The notes under the pieces are model-generated. The model saw nothing but the letters and a program-made list of their open reading frames with translations. It searched no databases and was not told the DNA's origin. Source: Paenirhodobacter populi (GTDB taxonomy: Bacteria > Pseudomonadota > Alphaproteobacteria > Rhodobacterales > Rhodobacteraceae). Taken from it: a DNA stretch of 42,673 nucleotides. Position 1 is the stretch's first letter; each line of letters opens with the position of its first letter. The stretch is taken from assembly GCF_004022215.1 (NCBI RefSeq), contig NZ_SAUZ01000031.1:1-42673 (forward strand), read 5' to 3'. Shown here piece after piece: positions 1 through 7,612 of this stretch. The position numbers and the translations under genes were made by a program.

Positions 1-282
1 CGCGACCCCATGGCGCACTTCCTCTTCAGCAGTCAGGTTCCCCGGCAACACGCTGAAGACGCCATAAGCATCTTCCATGGCTGCGCGGATGACATCCCTG
101 TCCTCGAATGAGCCTTGCATAAGCTCGACGCCAGCATTCCGCAGCCTCAAGGATGCGGTCCCGGCGGCGTCCAATACAAGCGCGCGAACGGGCCACCTTG
201 CCTTCAGCAAGGCTTTGGCGACAGATCCTCCCTGCCGCCCGGTGGCACCGAAAACCAGCATGGGTCTTTTGTCATCGGTCAT
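1..282 (-). CDS. NmrA-like NAD(P)-binding protein, N-terminal part (runs off the window edge)
   Basis: Ninety-four open codons are visible and continue beyond base 1. Right after the start comes a beta strand and dinucleotide-binding loop reading MLVFGATGRQGGSVAKALL, the GxxGxxG form typical of NmrA/atypical SDR proteins that act as NAD(P) sensors or quinone oxidoreductases. Further on, ELMQGSFEDRDVIRAAM fits the family's second half-Rossmann unit (the segment usually reading G-D-x-x-D). The start ATG (280-282) has a GAGGG-type ribosome site just upstream. The gene is transcribed away from the HxlR regulator at 372, a common arrangement in which the regulator controls the oxidoreductase. The C-terminal substrate region is outside the window, so specificity cannot be judged. 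Confidence 0.7.
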   Translation of the reverse strand, partial: MTDDKRPMLVFGATGRQGGSVAKALLKARWPVRALVLDAAGTASLRLRNAGVELMQGSFEDRDVIRAAMEDAYGVFSVLPGNLTAEEEVRHGVA

Positions 283-371
283 TGGATACCCTCGCATAGA
301 ACAAGGGCTATCCATATATACCAATATAAACCTGCCGGAAGACGGCACATTTTTCTGCATCAGGCACAAGG
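283..371. promoter_or_regulatory. divergent promoter region of the NmrA-like and HxlR genes
   Basis: This 89-bp region lies between two divergent starts and contains the only AT-rich stretch nearby (about 309-332, with TATCCATATATACC). By location it should hold both promoters and the HxlR operator. No unambiguous -35/-10 pair was identified. Confidence 0.4.
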
Positions 372-785
372 ATGATACCCTTGGACGAACAGATACATGC
401 CGACGCACCACAAGGGTCTGGGGATAGCCGGGTGTTCAGGCCCGTTCCATCAAACGGGGTCTGCGCGCTGCTGAGTGACAAATGGACTGTTCCAGTCCTT
501 TGGCGGCTTTCACTCGCGGAGGGACATCGGCTCCGCTTCTCAACGCTCAAAAAGGAGGTGGACGGTGTCACTCAGCGCATGCTGACACTCACGCTCCGCA
601 ACCTTGAGCGCGATGGGCTGATTGCCCGCTACTATTTCCCGGAAGTGCCCCCGCGCGTCGAATATGAACTGACCGACATGGGTATCGGCGCCTTGCGCGC
701 TCTTGAAGGGCTTAACTTCTGGGTCCGCGACAACCTGCATTCCATCAGAGAAAACCGCCGCGCTTACGACGAAGTGAGATTGTAA
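372..785 (+). CDS. HxlR family winged-helix transcriptional regulator
   Basis: This 137-residue protein has the size and pattern of the HxlR family. A conserved CALLSDKWTVPVLWRL segment lies at about residues 31-46. It is followed by the winged-helix core, with FSTLKKEVDGVTQRMLTLTL as the recognition part at about 56-75 and the wing VPPRVEYELTDMG at about 92-104. The Cys at residue 31 sits where redox- or aldehyde-sensing HxlR proteins (HypR, YodB) carry their reactive cysteine; a redox role is only inference. Divergent placement from the NmrA-like gene suggests local control of that gene. The start at 372 has only a weak AAGGA close to the ATG, so translation could begin slightly differently. 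Confidence 0.85.
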   Translation: MIPLDEQIHADAPQGSGDSRVFRPVPSNGVCALLSDKWTVPVLWRLSLAEGHRLRFSTLKKEVDGVTQRMLTLTLRNLERDGLIARYYFPEVPPRVEYELTDMGIGALRALEGLNFWVRDNLHSIRENRRAYDEVRL

Positions 786-857
786 CCCCATATCATTCAG
801 GTCGGACGCCAGAAGCATACGGTCCCCTCGCCGGGCTTGACCAAACGACCGCTTTAG

Positions 858-1127
858 GCTCCAGACCCATTGATTTCAGCCTTCTTGCGTGATTCAGGCT
901 ACGCAAGGAGACCTGATTGATGAGCAATCTTTACTGGCTGACCGACGCCCAGATAGAGCGGCTGAAGCCGTTCTTCCCCCCAAAGCCATGGCAAACCCCG
1001 CGTCGATGATCGCCGTGTTATCAGTGGCATAATCTTCATCAATCGCAATGGCTTGAGGCGGTGTCATGCGCCGAAGGAATACGGACCCGCCAAGATCCTC
1101 TACAACCATTGGAAGCCCTGGAGCGAC
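858..1127 (+). mobile_element. IS5-family (IS427-like) 5' fragment, frameshifted
   Basis: The left end of an IS5-type element and the start of its transposase are present, closely matching the copy at 34978-35385. Both copies begin after a TAG triplet and share the sequence GCTCCAGACCCATTGATTTC and the ATG at 920 (MSNLYWLTDAQ). A run of six C near 985-990, against five in the other copy, puts the reading frame out after about 22 codons. Similarity stops abruptly at about 1127, so the 3' half is missing. This copy is dead. The bases from 1128 to 1216 match nothing I recognise. Confidence 0.8.
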
Positions 1128-1216
1128 AGCCGCCGTGCAATTGTCCCCACTGCCGTAGGGAGTGGCTAAAAATGCTCAACAGACTTCTGCCGAAGCAGCG
1201 CGAGTACCTCCATATG

Positions 1217-2005
1217 TTACGAAAACACCATTCCGCCATCGATGACCAGGCTTTGCCCGGTCATGTAGTCCGACCCCGGCGAGGCGAGAAAGATTGCGAC
1301 TCCGACGAGATCTTCCGGCGTGGACGGACGGCCGAGCGTGACGCCGGTCAGGGCCTGCTCGAAAGCGGCATCGTCGCGGGTTGTCATCCCTTCGTTCCTG
1401 AAGCCCTTGCCGATGGCATCCCACATGTCGGTGGCGACGATACCGGGGCATATCGAATTGACGGTGATGCGATGTGCGGCATAGGACTGGGCGGCGGCCT
1501 GCGTCAGTCCGATCACGGCGAATTTGCTGGCGGAATAATGTCCGAGCGCCTCGGAACCCCGCTTGCCCGCGACCGAAGCCGTATTGACGATCTTGCCTCC
1601 CCCTCCTTGCGCGATAAACTGAACCGCGGATTCCTGTATTCCGATCAGAACACCCAGCCCGTTGACATCCATCATCCGGCGCCAATCCGCCTCGGTAATG
1701 TCGCCGAAACGCCGGACCTGAGCGATGCCCGCGTTATTGAACACCACATCCAGACGGCCATATTCCGCGACGCTATGAGCGATCATTCGACGCACGGCCA
1801 CCCGATCGGTCACATCAACGCCGACAGCCGTGGCCCTGCCGCCCATTGCCAGAATATCGGCTGCCGTCGCCTCGGCCGCCGCCTGATCGATATCGGCGAT
1901 CGTCAGATTGGCCCCGGCCGCAGCCAGACCGGCCGCCATGGCCCGTCCGATCCCCCTGCCGGAACCCGTCACGATGATCGAAAGTCCCTCTACGCAATTG
2001 CCCAA
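1217..2005 (-). CDS. SDR family oxidoreductase (acetoin reductase/butanediol dehydrogenase-like)
   Basis: A classical short-chain dehydrogenase/reductase of 262 residues. The cofactor motif TGSGRGIG lies at about residues 13-20, NNAG at about 90-93, and the catalytic pair YSASK at about 159-163. The C-terminal SDYMTGQSLVIDGG is typical of the family. It is a clear paralogue of the SDR at 28742-29530 in the acetoin locus, sharing long identical stretches such as MTGQSL and FNNAGIAQV, so a small hydroxyketone or diol substrate is plausible. It lies downstream of the flavin monooxygenase on the same strand, separated by a strong hairpin (2103-2147), so it may be a separate transcription unit. 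Substrate is unproven. Confidence 0.85.
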   Translation of the reverse strand: MGNCVEGLSIIVTGSGRGIGRAMAAGLAAAGANLTIADIDQAAAEATAADILAMGGRATAVGVDVTDRVAVRRMIAHSVAEYGRLDVVFNNAGIAQVRRFGDITEADWRRMMDVNGLGVLIGIQESAVQFIAQGGGGKIVNTASVAGKRGSEALGHYSASKFAVIGLTQAAAQSYAAHRITVNSICPGIVATDMWDAIGKGFRNEGMTTRDDAAFEQALTGVTLGRPSTPEDLVGVAIFLASPGSDYMTGQSLVIDGGMVFS

Positions 2006-2102
2006 TTTCTTTTCCTCACTGGTTCGTCCGGCCCGATGCGACGACAGCCATTACATTCGGATTCAGGAAATATGTGGCGCGCGGGGCACGCCATGAAACG
2101 GC

Positions 2103-2147
2103 GCGTGTTCATCGGCGAAGCCGTCGCGGCGTCGCCGATGAACACGC
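2103..2147 (-). terminator. 16-bp perfect inverted repeat, probable terminator after the monooxygenase gene
   Basis: Two perfectly complementary 16-base arms (GCGTGTTCATCGGCGA at 2103-2118 and its reverse complement at 2132-2147) are separated by 13 bases. The hairpin sits between the monooxygenase stop (2160) and the next gene's start (2005). Flanking ACGGC/GCCGT bases extend the pairing. On the minus strand it is followed only by GCCGTTT, with no long T run, so termination is likely but not textbook. Confidence 0.5.
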
Positions 2148-2159
2148 TAATCCGCCGTT

Positions 2160-3974
2160 CTATCTGGTGTGATGCGGCGCGCTCAGGTCCCAGACGGGTG
2201 TATAGAGGCCTGCCTCCCGCGCCTTCAGTTGCAGCGCCAGATACCGGGAATAATGGCGCGACTGGGAAAGGTTGCCGCCGTGGAACCACAGGCCTTCCTG
2301 CATCGTCGGCTTCCACATGTTGCGCAACTCGCCCTCCCACGGTTCCGGATCCCTGGTGGTGCCCGACCCGAGCCCCCAGCATCTGCCAACCTTGTCCGCG
2401 ACCTCCTGACTGATCAGCTCGGCAGCCCATTCGTTCATCGGGCCGAAACCTGTCGCATAGACCACTAGGTCGGCGGGGAGTTCGGTGCCATCCGACAGGA
2501 CTACCGCGTCTTCGGTCAGCCGGTCCACACCCACGCCGGATTTCAGCTTGATCGAGCCGTCGATCACCAGATCGCAGGCGCCCACGTCGATGTAATAGCC
2601 CGAGCCCCGGCGCATGTATTTCATGGCAAGGCCGCTGCCGTCCTCGCCGAAATCCAGCATGAAGCCCACCTTCTCCAAAGCGGTGTAGAAATCAGCGTCG
2701 CGCCTTCTGATCTCTTCATATTCCCGGATGCCGATTTCGGGCAGCATCGCATATGGAATCGACGCCGCCGTCAGGTCCGCCTTCTCAGTCGTGATCCCTT
2801 TGGCCAGGGCCTGTTCGGAATAGCTGTCCTTCATGCAGACATCCATGAGCGTGCTGGACTTCACGACAAGCGTCGAGGACCGCTGCACCATCGTCACATC
2901 TGCCCCGCCTTCCCAAAGTGCCGCGCAGATGTCGTGGGCCGAGTTGTTGGAGCCGATCACCACGACCTTCTTGCCGCGATAAGCGTCGGGGCCGGGATGC
3001 TGGCTGGAATGCTGCTGTTCGCCCCTGAACACGTCCTGACCGGGGAAGCGCGGAATGCTCGGCTTGCCCGACATACCTGTCGCCATGACCAGCTGTTTCG
3101 GGTGCAACGTCACTTCCTGACCATCCCGATCTACGGTGACGGTCCATTCCTTCCTGTCGTCGTTCCAGCTTGCCGATTTCGCCCTGGTCTTCGACCAGTA
3201 GTTCAGCTCCATCACTTTCGTATACATTTCCAGCCAGTCGCCGATCTTGTCCTTGGGGGTGAAGATCGGCCAGTTGGGCGGGAAGGGAATATAGGGCAGG
3301 TGATCGTACCAGACCGGGTCGTGCAGGCACAGAGACTTGTAGCGACTGCGCCATTGGTCGCCGGGCCGCGCATGCCTGTCGATGATGATCGTCGAAACGC
3401 CTAACTGCCGCAGCCGGGCGCCAAGGGCGATTCCCCCCTGTCCGCCACCAATGATCAGAACGTAGGGCTGTGTCTCATATCCAAGGGTCGCGGCCTCATC
3501 CGCCAGTTTCTCCTTCCAGGTCCGCCGTTTTGGGTCGTGGCCATGCTCCGCTCCGAAGGGGCGGTGCGAGCCGCAGGTTTCCTCATGCCCCTTCAGTTCA
3601 TGAAGAGCGGTCATGAAGGTCCATATCTCACCATCCTTTATGCGGATATGACCGACGCCGCGGCCTGTTTCGGTCTCGAACGTCAGCCAGCCTTCCACCA
3701 CCCCGTCCGTCGAGGTGATCGGCTCGGACAGGTTCAGCCTCAATGAACGAGGCCGGATCGCGGGCAACTGCGCATCCGCCATGTCACGGATCGCAGTGCG
3801 GCCTTCGCAGGTTTTGATGTTCCAGGTGAATGCGGTCAGATCGCGCCAGAAACCGCTTTCCGCGAACAGGCCGGCGACCCGCTCGGCATCCTGCGCAATC
3901 AAGGCATCCTCAAGCTTTGTGACCAATGTGGTAAGCGCTTCCTGGGAGGACGAATCCAGCATGATCTTCTCCAT
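2160..3974 (-). CDS. flavin-containing monooxygenase with N-terminal SnoaL-like domain
   Basis: This protein of about 604 residues has two parts. Residues about 8-130 resemble a SnoaL/NTF2-like domain (LTTLVTKLEDALIAQDAERV then an FWRDLTAFTW stretch). The rest is a class B flavin monooxygenase. The FAD motif GGGQGG is at 176-181, an FxGxxxH fingerprint at 316-322, and the NADPH motif GSNNSAHD at 341-348. The final YATGF-type motif (VVYATGFGP) is near 510. Such enzymes insert oxygen into ketones, amines or sulfides using NADPH. The start at 3974 (MEKIM) was preferred over a longer frame because the domain begins there. A second ATG at 3962 is possible, and neither has a strong ribosome site. 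Downstream lies an SDR, so a ketone/alcohol pathway is plausible; the substrate cannot be told. Confidence 0.85.
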   Translation of the reverse strand: MEKIMLDSSSQEALTTLVTKLEDALIAQDAERVAGLFAESGFWRDLTAFTWNIKTCEGRTAIRDMADAQLPAIRPRSLRLNLSEPITSTDGVVEGWLTFETETGRGVGHIRIKDGEIWTFMTALHELKGHEETCGSHRPFGAEHGHDPKRRTWKEKLADEAATLGYETQPYVLIIGGGQGGIALGARLRQLGVSTIIIDRHARPGDQWRSRYKSLCLHDPVWYDHLPYIPFPPNWPIFTPKDKIGDWLEMYTKVMELNYWSKTRAKSASWNDDRKEWTVTVDRDGQEVTLHPKQLVMATGMSGKPSIPRFPGQDVFRGEQQHSSQHPGPDAYRGKKVVVIGSNNSAHDICAALWEGGADVTMVQRSSTLVVKSSTLMDVCMKDSYSEQALAKGITTEKADLTAASIPYAMLPEIGIREYEEIRRRDADFYTALEKVGFMLDFGEDGSGLAMKYMRRGSGYYIDVGACDLVIDGSIKLKSGVGVDRLTEDAVVLSDGTELPADLVVYATGFGPMNEWAAELISQEVADKVGRCWGLGSGTTRDPEPWEGELRNMWKPTMQEGLWFHGGNLSQSRHYSRYLALQLKAREAGLYTPVWDLSAPHHTR

Positions 3975-4139
3975 TATGTGTGTATATCCGTGAAGGCCCG
4001 CAGGCCTTCCTGTCCGCTTGCCGCCATATCCCCGAGGATACGGTTCAGATTTCCGGATTCCCGCGATCCCTGCTGTCATGCCGGTTTTGTATGAGAACAT
4101 CCCCGGCCGTTGACCATGTCGCGAGGTCCCCCGGTCTTG

Positions 4140-5252
4140 TCAGCCGTACCGGATTTGCCCGGTGCTCAGGTTCCAGAAATCATTCCAGTCATAGGTCGGA
4201 ATGGAATCAACGAAATTCGCCTTGAATTCGGCCGCGTCGTCCTGGGTTATCAGGATCGCAGGACCATAGAATTCGCGGTGTTCGTTCGGTTCTTCGGACG
4301 GTTTGAAAGTGCCGATGGCCGCGTGATAAGCCAGAGAGAGCAGGATGCCGCCACTCCAGTAGGGGTTCCCGAATCCGGTCACCAGCAATCTTCCATCCAG
4401 CACGGCGTTCACCGCCTCGGGACTGCCGTCACAGCACACGATGGGCATGCCCTCGATGCCTTCGGCACGCAGCGCCTCGATCACGCCATAGGCCATCTGA
4501 TCTGAACCGCAATGTACACCCGTGATCTGGTCTCCGTAGCGCGTCAGGAAAGCGGACATCAGCGCAGCAGCCTTGGTCGTATCCCAGTCGGCGGGCTGCG
4601 CATCCAGCAGTTCGATATCCGGGAAATCCTGCAGCGCATTCTTCAGTCCCTGAAGGCGTTCGATCGCCGGTTGGTTCGCCGCAATCCCGCCGACATGCAC
4701 GATGCCGCCCTTACCACCCATCGCCTTGCACAGGATCCGCGCCGCATCCTCGGCGGGCTTCACACTCGACCAGGTCATGTGGCAGACGTAGTTATCCCCA
4801 AAGTCCCAGGGATGCAGATCGTCTGTCTTGTTCCACATCGTCGAGATATAGGCGTTGGCGGCTCTGACCGCCTCGACGACTGGACGGGCATTTGGACTGT
4901 CGTTCGGATCGCAGGCGATAGCACAATTGCCATTGCTTTTGGCAAGGAACGACTTGATGTCACTCAGGGATTTCTCTGAGGACCCTCCATTGACCAGATT
5001 GACCAAGTCCGATTTCGGCTTGCCCAGAGACTGGACGAATGTCTCGCCGCTGTAGACGATCGAGTTCCAGTAGGTGTCCACCCGGTCGCGATAGCTCCAT
5101 GCCAGCGACGGATCGCCCGGTGCGGCGAGCGCCCGGTCATACCTGAAGGCCCCCGGTACGGTCATCGCACCCAATCCGGCCGCACCGGCAAGCAATAGCC
5201 TGCGTCGGTTCAGTGTTTCCTGTGCGATGAAATCCTTGATAAATGTCGTCAT
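4140..5252 (-). CDS. Tat-exported periplasmic sugar-type binding protein (Peripla_BP_4)
   Basis: A 370-residue protein with a twin-arginine leader (NRRRLLLAG at residues 15-23, hydrophobic stretch to about 34, AxA-type cleavage near RALAA at 40-44). The mature part resembles LacI-type periplasmic sugar binders. It has the alternating alpha/beta fold and the late motifs GVHCGSDQMAYGVIEALRA and VTGFGNPYWSGGILLSLAYH seen in RbsB-like proteins. No ABC permease or ATPase of the sugar type lies next to it, so it is an orphan here. It precedes the monooxygenase on the same strand with a 165-bp gap, which suggests it captures the substrate or product of that pathway; this is inference. Confidence 0.8.
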   Translation of the reverse strand: MTTFIKDFIAQETLNRRRLLLAGAAGLGAMTVPGAFRYDRALAAPGDPSLAWSYRDRVDTYWNSIVYSGETFVQSLGKPKSDLVNLVNGGSSEKSLSDIKSFLAKSNGNCAIACDPNDSPNARPVVEAVRAANAYISTMWNKTDDLHPWDFGDNYVCHMTWSSVKPAEDAARILCKAMGGKGGIVHVGGIAANQPAIERLQGLKNALQDFPDIELLDAQPADWDTTKAAALMSAFLTRYGDQITGVHCGSDQMAYGVIEALRAEGIEGMPIVCCDGSPEAVNAVLDGRLLVTGFGNPYWSGGILLSLAYHAAIGTFKPSEEPNEHREFYGPAILITQDDAAEFKANFVDSIPTYDWNDFWNLSTGQIRYG

Positions 5253-5392
5253 TCAACCCCTCCCTGTCGAACGCGGCACATTCGGATGCGGGTCGCGACA
5301 AGGCCTCCTCAAACCTTGCCGCACATCCATTGAATGTGCCATTAACAACTATCTAGTTACTTTCTTGCCGTTTCTGGAGTCAAGCAATTTCA

Positions 5393-5610
5393 TTGCACCG
5401 GCAGGATAGCTCAGACAGTCTGGCAGCGAAGGTGCGCCCGCTGCGGTCAATGTCTGGCATTGGTCCTGTTCCCATAGCGATGCTGATCCCCGAGATGGCG
5501 GAACTCGGCGGAATGACCGCAAATCGGGCTTCGTTATCCCTGATCATGCACGCGTTTCGCACAACCCGTGGCGCAATGCGCGCCAAGATAGTAATTATCA
5601 GAGGCGACGA
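5393..5610 (+). pseudogene. remnant of an IS110-family transposase (C-terminal Transposase_20 part)
   Basis: The plus-strand reading contains LRSMSGIGPVPIAMLIPEM followed by AELGGMT and, after a degenerate stretch, FRTTRGAMRAKIVIIRG. This matches the order and spacing of the C-terminal transposase domain of IS110 elements (LRSxPGxGPVTAxxLIAEMPELG, then a glycine/arginine-rich RGxR segment). Everything before and after is missing, so it is a scar. The remainder of the 5253-5644 gap shows nothing else I can support. Confidence 0.6.
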
Positions 5611-5644
5611 GCGTGGTGACAGGTCACGGCCGCCTCGCGCGGGT

Positions 5645-6655
5645 TCAGCGCGAAACCGCATCTGCACCGTCCGCGATGCCAATCCCGGCGAGCACCCGGT
5701 CCATCGGGCCGAAATCGGCCCATTGGCCAATATGAACCAGATTCACTGATCCCCTCTTGATGCCGACATTGAACCAGTCTTCGGCAAAGGCCAGTTCCCT
5801 GCGCTGGAACCCGCCGTTCACGGTCCAGCTTGCGGCATAGAGGCGCGAGAGCTGTGCCAGTGTGTCGGGCGACACATCCGGGCGCGCCCTGCGCATCGCC
5901 GCGATCCATGCCTCCGGGGTCTCGGCGAATGCGCGCGCGGCGAGGGTCAGGGCCGTCAGCACCCGGTCCAGATCGTCGCTCCGGTCACGCAGCGTCTCAG
6001 CCCTGACCACATCGACCTTGGACACCACGGGGGCGGCGGCGAAATAATCCGGAACATCGATCAGCACTTCGGCCCGGTCATGGTCGGGCAGCGACAGATA
6101 GGTGCCGATCGACAGGGTCGTCGCGTCGATCCGCCCGGCCAGCAGCGCCTGCGCGCGGACCTCGGGCTGGCCAAGGGGAACCATGTCCAGCGCGCCGACA
6201 TCGACGCCCTTGCTGGCCAGAACCGCCGAGGACAGCATGTGATCGAGGCTGTTGGGCCGCCCGATTCCGAACCGCCTGCCTGGCAGGTCTGCCAGTGTGA
6301 TCCCCTTGCAGGCGACGATCACATAGGGCAGCGCCTTGTCCGAGGAATGCACCGCGACGATGTCCTTTGCCCCTTCGCGGTGCAGCATCAGCAGGCTTTC
6401 GAGCGAGATATTGGCCATCTCTCCCTGACCGGATTGCAGGGCTGCGACGGCCATCGGCGTCTGCTGGACGCGGATCAGTTCGACTTCGACCCCGGCGCGC
6501 CGGAAATATCCCTCCTGCACAGCAAGGCTCAGCACGGAATTTGGTACAAGGGGGGTGTCCGCCTCGGTCACGATGATGCGGAAGGGCTGCGCCCCGACCT
6601 CGGCGGCGGAGACGGCGGCCAGAAGCGCGAAAAGGATACGGCGGAGCAGGATCAT
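5645..6655 (-). CDS. ABC transporter substrate-binding protein, NitT/TauT (NMT1/THI5-like) type
   Basis: A 336-residue protein starting MILLRRILFALLAAVSA, a Sec signal peptide with a probable cut after AEVGA. The mature part has the family layout: a first lobe ending in GYFRRAGVEVELIRV, then QSGQGEMANISLESLLML, and a DLPGRRFGIGRPNSLDHML second-lobe motif. This is the SsuA/TauA fold binding sulfonates, thiamine precursors or aromatic acids. The start was set at 6655 because the ATG overlaps the stop of the permease as ATGA, implying translational coupling; the longer open frame extends antisense into nothing useful. Ligand unknown. Confidence 0.85.
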   Translation of the reverse strand: MILLRRILFALLAAVSAAEVGAQPFRIIVTEADTPLVPNSVLSLAVQEGYFRRAGVEVELIRVQQTPMAVAALQSGQGEMANISLESLLMLHREGAKDIVAVHSSDKALPYVIVACKGITLADLPGRRFGIGRPNSLDHMLSSAVLASKGVDVGALDMVPLGQPEVRAQALLAGRIDATTLSIGTYLSLPDHDRAEVLIDVPDYFAAAPVVSKVDVVRAETLRDRSDDLDRVLTALTLAARAFAETPEAWIAAMRRARPDVSPDTLAQLSRLYAASWTVNGGFQRRELAFAEDWFNVGIKRGSVNLVHIGQWADFGPMDRVLAGIGIADGADAVSR

Positions 6656-7566
6656 GGTTGTGTCCGGTCTCGGGATCTCGAGGGCAGCCCGCGGCGCAGC
6701 GGGGGCGGGGTCAGCAGGCGCTCGGCCATGCCCAAGGCAGCGGTTGTCAGGATGCCGATCCCCGCAAGGGTCAGGACGACGACGAAATACTGATCCATGC
6801 GGAAGCTGTTGCCATAGACCTGCAGCAGCGCGCCCAGTCCCGTCATCGCGGTGTAGAAATCGGCGATCACGCTGGTGACAAGGCCAGTCGTTGCGCCAAG
6901 CCGCAGCCCCGCCATGATTGCTGGAAAGGCTGAGGGTAGCAGCACGCGGAACAGGCAACGCAACCAGCCGAGCCGGTAGGCGCGTGCCATCTCGATCAGG
7001 TCGGGGTCGGTCTGACGCACGCCGAGGTAGCTGTTCACGATCACCGGCATGACCACGCCAAGCGCGACGATCACGATCTTGGCCTGTGTGCCGAGGCCGA
7101 GGAACAGGATGATCATCGGGATCAGCGCGATCAGCGGCGTGGCGGCCAGCGCATTGACGAAGGGATTGAGTGCCCGTCCCAGCAACGGCACCACGCCCAG
7201 CAGAACGCCCGCCGGAATCCCGATGATGGTGGCCAGCGCCATTCCCCCCAGATAGACGCGGAGGGTTTCAAGGATCGCGCTCGGATATTCCCGCCGCTGA
7301 TCGTGAAGCATGTCGTGAAGCGCGCTCAGCGTCTCGCCTGGAGTGGCGAAAAAGCCGCGCGGTAGGACGCGCCCGAGCCATGACCAGAGCGCGACCATAA
7401 GGATCAGGCACAGAAGGCGCAGCCACAGATGGGCGGGCCTGCGGTGCAGCCATCCGAAGGTATCGTGCAGACCCTCGACGACGTCCCGCAGATCCCGGCC
7501 GAGTCCGCGGATCATCCGCATGGCCAGAGGTGTCGCGGGGGCGGGGGGTTTCTCCATCATATGCAT
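6652..7566 (-). CDS. ABC transporter permease, TauC/SsuC type
   Basis: This inner-membrane permease of 304 residues has about six transmembrane segments. A first long helix (LLCLILMVALWSWLG) is followed by a periplasmic PRGFFATPGETL segment, as in SsuC/TauC. The cytoplasmic EAA-type loop reads EMARAYRLGWLRCLFRVLLP. The ATG options at 7566, 7560 and 7557 cannot be separated. It pairs with the binding protein downstream (4-bp overlap). No ATP-binding subunit is present in the neighbourhood, so the transporter must borrow one encoded elsewhere or is incomplete. The PQQ dehydrogenase upstream (46-bp gap) is on the same strand, suggesting one transcript. Confidence 0.88.
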   Translation of the reverse strand: MHMMEKPPAPATPLAMRMIRGLGRDLRDVVEGLHDTFGWLHRRPAHLWLRLLCLILMVALWSWLGRVLPRGFFATPGETLSALHDMLHDQRREYPSAILETLRVYLGGMALATIIGIPAGVLLGVVPLLGRALNPFVNALAATPLIALIPMIILFLGLGTQAKIVIVALGVVMPVIVNSYLGVRQTDPDLIEMARAYRLGWLRCLFRVLLPSAFPAIMAGLRLGATTGLVTSVIADFYTAMTGLGALLQVYGNSFRMDQYFVVVLTLAGIGILTTAALGMAERLLTPPPLRRGLPSRSRDRTQP

Positions 7567-7612
7567 ATCGCGGTGGCGGCCTCCCCCGGTCGGCGGGGAA
7601 GGCCGGTTCCTG

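Noticed and set aside
1061-2413. 450-codon open frame on the plus strand
   Set aside because: It lies antisense to the SDR and the monooxygenase, whose motifs are clear; the plus-strand reading has no domain and is low-complexity.
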